Below the pieces are notes generated by a model. The model saw only the letters and a program-made list of their open reading frames with translations. It had not been told where the DNA came from and searched no databases. From IMG/VR virus record IMGVR_UViG_3300031839_001380, positions 62,001-126,000 of that record: 64,000 bases of DNA; one strand, written 5' to 3'. The stretch comes from a virus. Shown here piece by piece: positions 63,901 through 64,000 of the stretch (position 1 is its first letter; every line of letters begins with the position of its first letter). The translations under genes were made by a program, and so were the position numbers.

Positions 63901-64000
63901 TTGATGCAAAACTTACTGGTATTGCTGTCACAAACGCAGTATTCACTGGAATTGTTTCCTTCAAGGATAATGTAAAGGCACACTTTGGTGATGATGATGA
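57945..64000 (+). CDS. Large tail-fibre-like protein, 3'-truncated by window edge
   Basis: Open from the ATG at 57945 (TAATG overlap) through the window end, over 2000 aa. The N-terminus is MSATILLKRTLGTSPPNIAP, GVSFGELVYAYDTSD. Residues ~210-465 carry NIAIGASAM, NIALGNQSM and NIAIGYSAG beta-roll repeats as in trimeric autotransporter heads. Then come tandem VGTYATITT/NITGLAVTDIVGTA repeats, a DUF1565/pectate-lyase-like segment (TWYVSTNGVDDGDASRGRTA near ~1145) and a LamG/concanavalin-like lectin domain (~1445-1640: FGSASLALDGTNDSISAP, FTIEFWAY, WIDDFRIERGVAKY). It is a modular host-binding fibre with a probable glycan-binding module. Confidence 0.85.
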   Translation, partial: MSATILLKRTLGTSPPNIAPVGTGVSFGELVYAYDTSDVGAGKSYKKLYIGNPSGPSAAPIAIGGEYYTSLFPENPASFGTPEASKVVVLDNQGRVASWTVVDDFYTSGVGTVAGNFSVGGNLNVTGDLVYDEANARNWNVSGIATAATLDVGAAGFSTLGVTDFRAVVGVVTTLSGTSADYYEVNVGHALTANNVEITGVSSFSNITFSNDVIRVGRDAAVGLSSADSSIFIGDFAGAGIGQTVLNRRNIAIGASAMQYAGILSSSDELESNIVLGNFAGYRLQGTKNLMIGDKVGFALSSSGNDENIALGNQSMYGETFPVVDGVALSVNVGDQTAVADYDQTEDVTETSGSGQGLLVRLQTGATGLITNIQIMAPGDGYEVGDTFTMPFGFQTLTGSVTSKNGRFLSGGTGTRQQQRNIAIGPYTLFSVDGSKNIAIGYSAGNDTLGSGNVIIGYERNVAIGDSDNQLVIGNQNINWIDGNQLGYVGIGTTRPFGLLDVGGVFIIDKGTGNTVISGVTSVPQIDANDIGVEDIKVTAGLATDFAITNAKIQSGIITDTVGTAATITNVDFVNADIEAAKITAGIITSQVGTYATITTFDTEVADLKDIKVTTGLVTSLVGTYATITTFDSNEGDINTLKTVAGVVTSIIGYGLTYTVGDFANLDALDAKITTGIITSLTGTYVTFQDADFQKDVRVGGALTVVGDLTVNGTTSFVQSSVVQITDKNIELGFSSTGGHADATADNGGIILKGTTDKEFLYDQSREAWESNLKFTPSVDGTLDIGTTDREWRDIYIDGTAHLDAADILDAKITAGIITSQVGTYATITTVDIETLDAKDVNITGLAVTDIVGTAATITTIDATEGDIVNAKITAGIITSLVGTAATIGDVEITGDLRVGGATTFTGNVTFNGGTIGLGDSTTDNIIFTGEVDSDIVPDDDDTFDLGSATKEWRDIYIDGVARVDDLIVDSTVGTYATITTVDIDVLDARQTNITGLAVTDIVGTAATITTIDATEGDIVNAKITAGIVTSLVGTYATITTVDIETLDARQTNITGLAVTDIVGTAATITTVDFEVADILNATISVGIATSAFVQAGFITSLYDSTGVVGLNTQHMLSTNPDGTITWREPAQIGIATINAKLDTWYVSTNGVDDGDASRGRTAERPYRTIAYALSQISNIGVNDVLNIAAGVYEEVFPLTVPAGLTVKGAGLRATKICPTVATKQKDCFLMNDRSVVEDVTIGDMYFDTAGNQGYAFKFAPGIAITSRSPYIQRVTVFNKGSNTSASDPYGYGSADANPSSYIAGGGAYLDGSEVASGSLEAAFLFNEVTFIVPNSKGLIMTNGARSEYLNCFSYFAAEAIKGTSGSLGISSAGETRLRLTGITTVGVGNTITVFDTDGTTGIATAIVSGYDGTYLDVTGKQTGFEVLNARTAKAITFNDGAQLDTTVKKFGSASLALDGTNDSISAPSSGDLGFGTNTDFTIEFWAYANTTGLTSATLFDLRDTGTDAEGISVAFRAAGEVDMRVGTTTAITGSGAGIATGVWKHYALAREGTNTRLFVDGTQRGIKTSDTTNYGASKGLVIGADFDGASQNVTGWIDDFRIERGVAKYNTNFTAPTAAHTGDKDTVLLLSFDGASGVTTTTDDVIRNQDIRITQAGGGIGTATKVILADYSQFGADMRSVGCAVEYGQKGVIADGDGVSLRLFALNFNHVGAGGDFSNDPNLAIQANEVTEINNGDISFVSIDQRGDFRVGDAFFVDQENGTVSFSQQVTSLQALSSLQITDGSNSSTITPTSGTFGNIQIAGNNIESTSGDINIDPAGAGSINITGDVNVLGILTATTIQLDAFQKNDTSIALDDSGANGTIRFNTDNVEGMRLDANQKLGIGTAAPRQRLDVLDTAKFERLDVTGVSTFAERVDFNLSIDAVDAKITAGVVTSLVGTYATITTVDIETLDAKDVNITGLAVTDTVGTAATITTIDAEALDAFDAKLTGIAVTNAVFTGIVSFKDNVKAHFGDDD
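60468..60572 (+). repeat. Fibre repeat unit, copy A
   Basis: 105 bases encoding NITGLAVTDIVGTAATITTI then DATEGDIVNAKITAG. The same 35 residues are encoded at 60921-61025 with many synonymous differences. Partial copies start at 61101 and 63819. Confidence 0.8.
60921..61025 (+). repeat. Fibre repeat unit, copy B
   Basis: The encoded peptide is identical to copy A, but codons differ at many third positions (e.g. AATATT for AACATC, TTAGCT for CTTGCC). Confidence 0.8.

Overview
The window looks like part of the genome of a T4-like myovirus of marine cyanobacteria (a Synechococcus/Prochlorococcus cyanophage). The reasons are the combination of a phage-type TalC transaldolase, a nitrilase-family enzyme, a tryptophan-halogenase-like flavoprotein, a T4-type baseplate wedge series (gp25, gp6, a giant protein in the gp7 position, gp8, a DUF4815-type protein), very long modular tail-fibre-like proteins, one tRNA-Leu(UAA), and a dense block of tiny overlapping genes. 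No integrase, IS element, CRISPR array, photosystem gene or reverse transcriptase was seen.

Layout. 1-3159: three translationally coupled structural genes (the first cut by the window edge), including a gp5-like beta-helical spike. 3230-5046: a metabolic segment (small protein, talC, small acidic protein, carbon-nitrogen hydrolase). 5055-7733: tRNA-Leu, then two paralogous small exported proteins and a third exported-type protein whose start is unclear; its 3' end overlaps the only convincing minus-strand gene. 7784-18032: adhesion/fibre block, with a 1744-aa fibre carrying a C-terminal S74 chaperone domain, a 906-aa fibre, a 547-aa glycine-rich/collagen-like protein and, 9 bases later, a prolyl-4-hydroxylase-like 2OG-Fe(II) oxygenase. 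18085-23971: ligase-like nucleotidyltransferase, halogenase-like flavoprotein, a nuclease candidate, small genes and an SF2 helicase. 23974-33575: a hyperplastic block of about 40 mostly tiny genes chained by ATGA/TAATG overlaps, with a probable holin-endolysin pair, a HicA-like protein, an AbrB-like protein, a glycosyltransferase-like protein and a 523-base non-coding segment. 33608-57371: baseplate wedge genes. 57395-64000: start of another fibre operon ending in a fibre gene that runs off the window.

Expression. Two promoter classes can be read by eye. CTAAATA/TATAAATA boxes (T4-like late type) lie 19-33 bases ahead of talC and most structural operons, including a palindromic divergent pair at 7737-7751. 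TGnTATAAT boxes (extended -10, host sigma-70 type) lie ahead of metabolic, nuclease, helicase and small-gene units. Most genes are plus-strand and tightly packed.

The observations most worth following are the hydroxylase next to the collagen-like adhesin, beta modules shared among structural proteins, fibre repeats that keep their protein sequence while their codons have diverged, the odd overlapping-frame cluster at 5.6-7.7 kb, and the small-gene block. All assignments are from reading the sequence; no database search was run.
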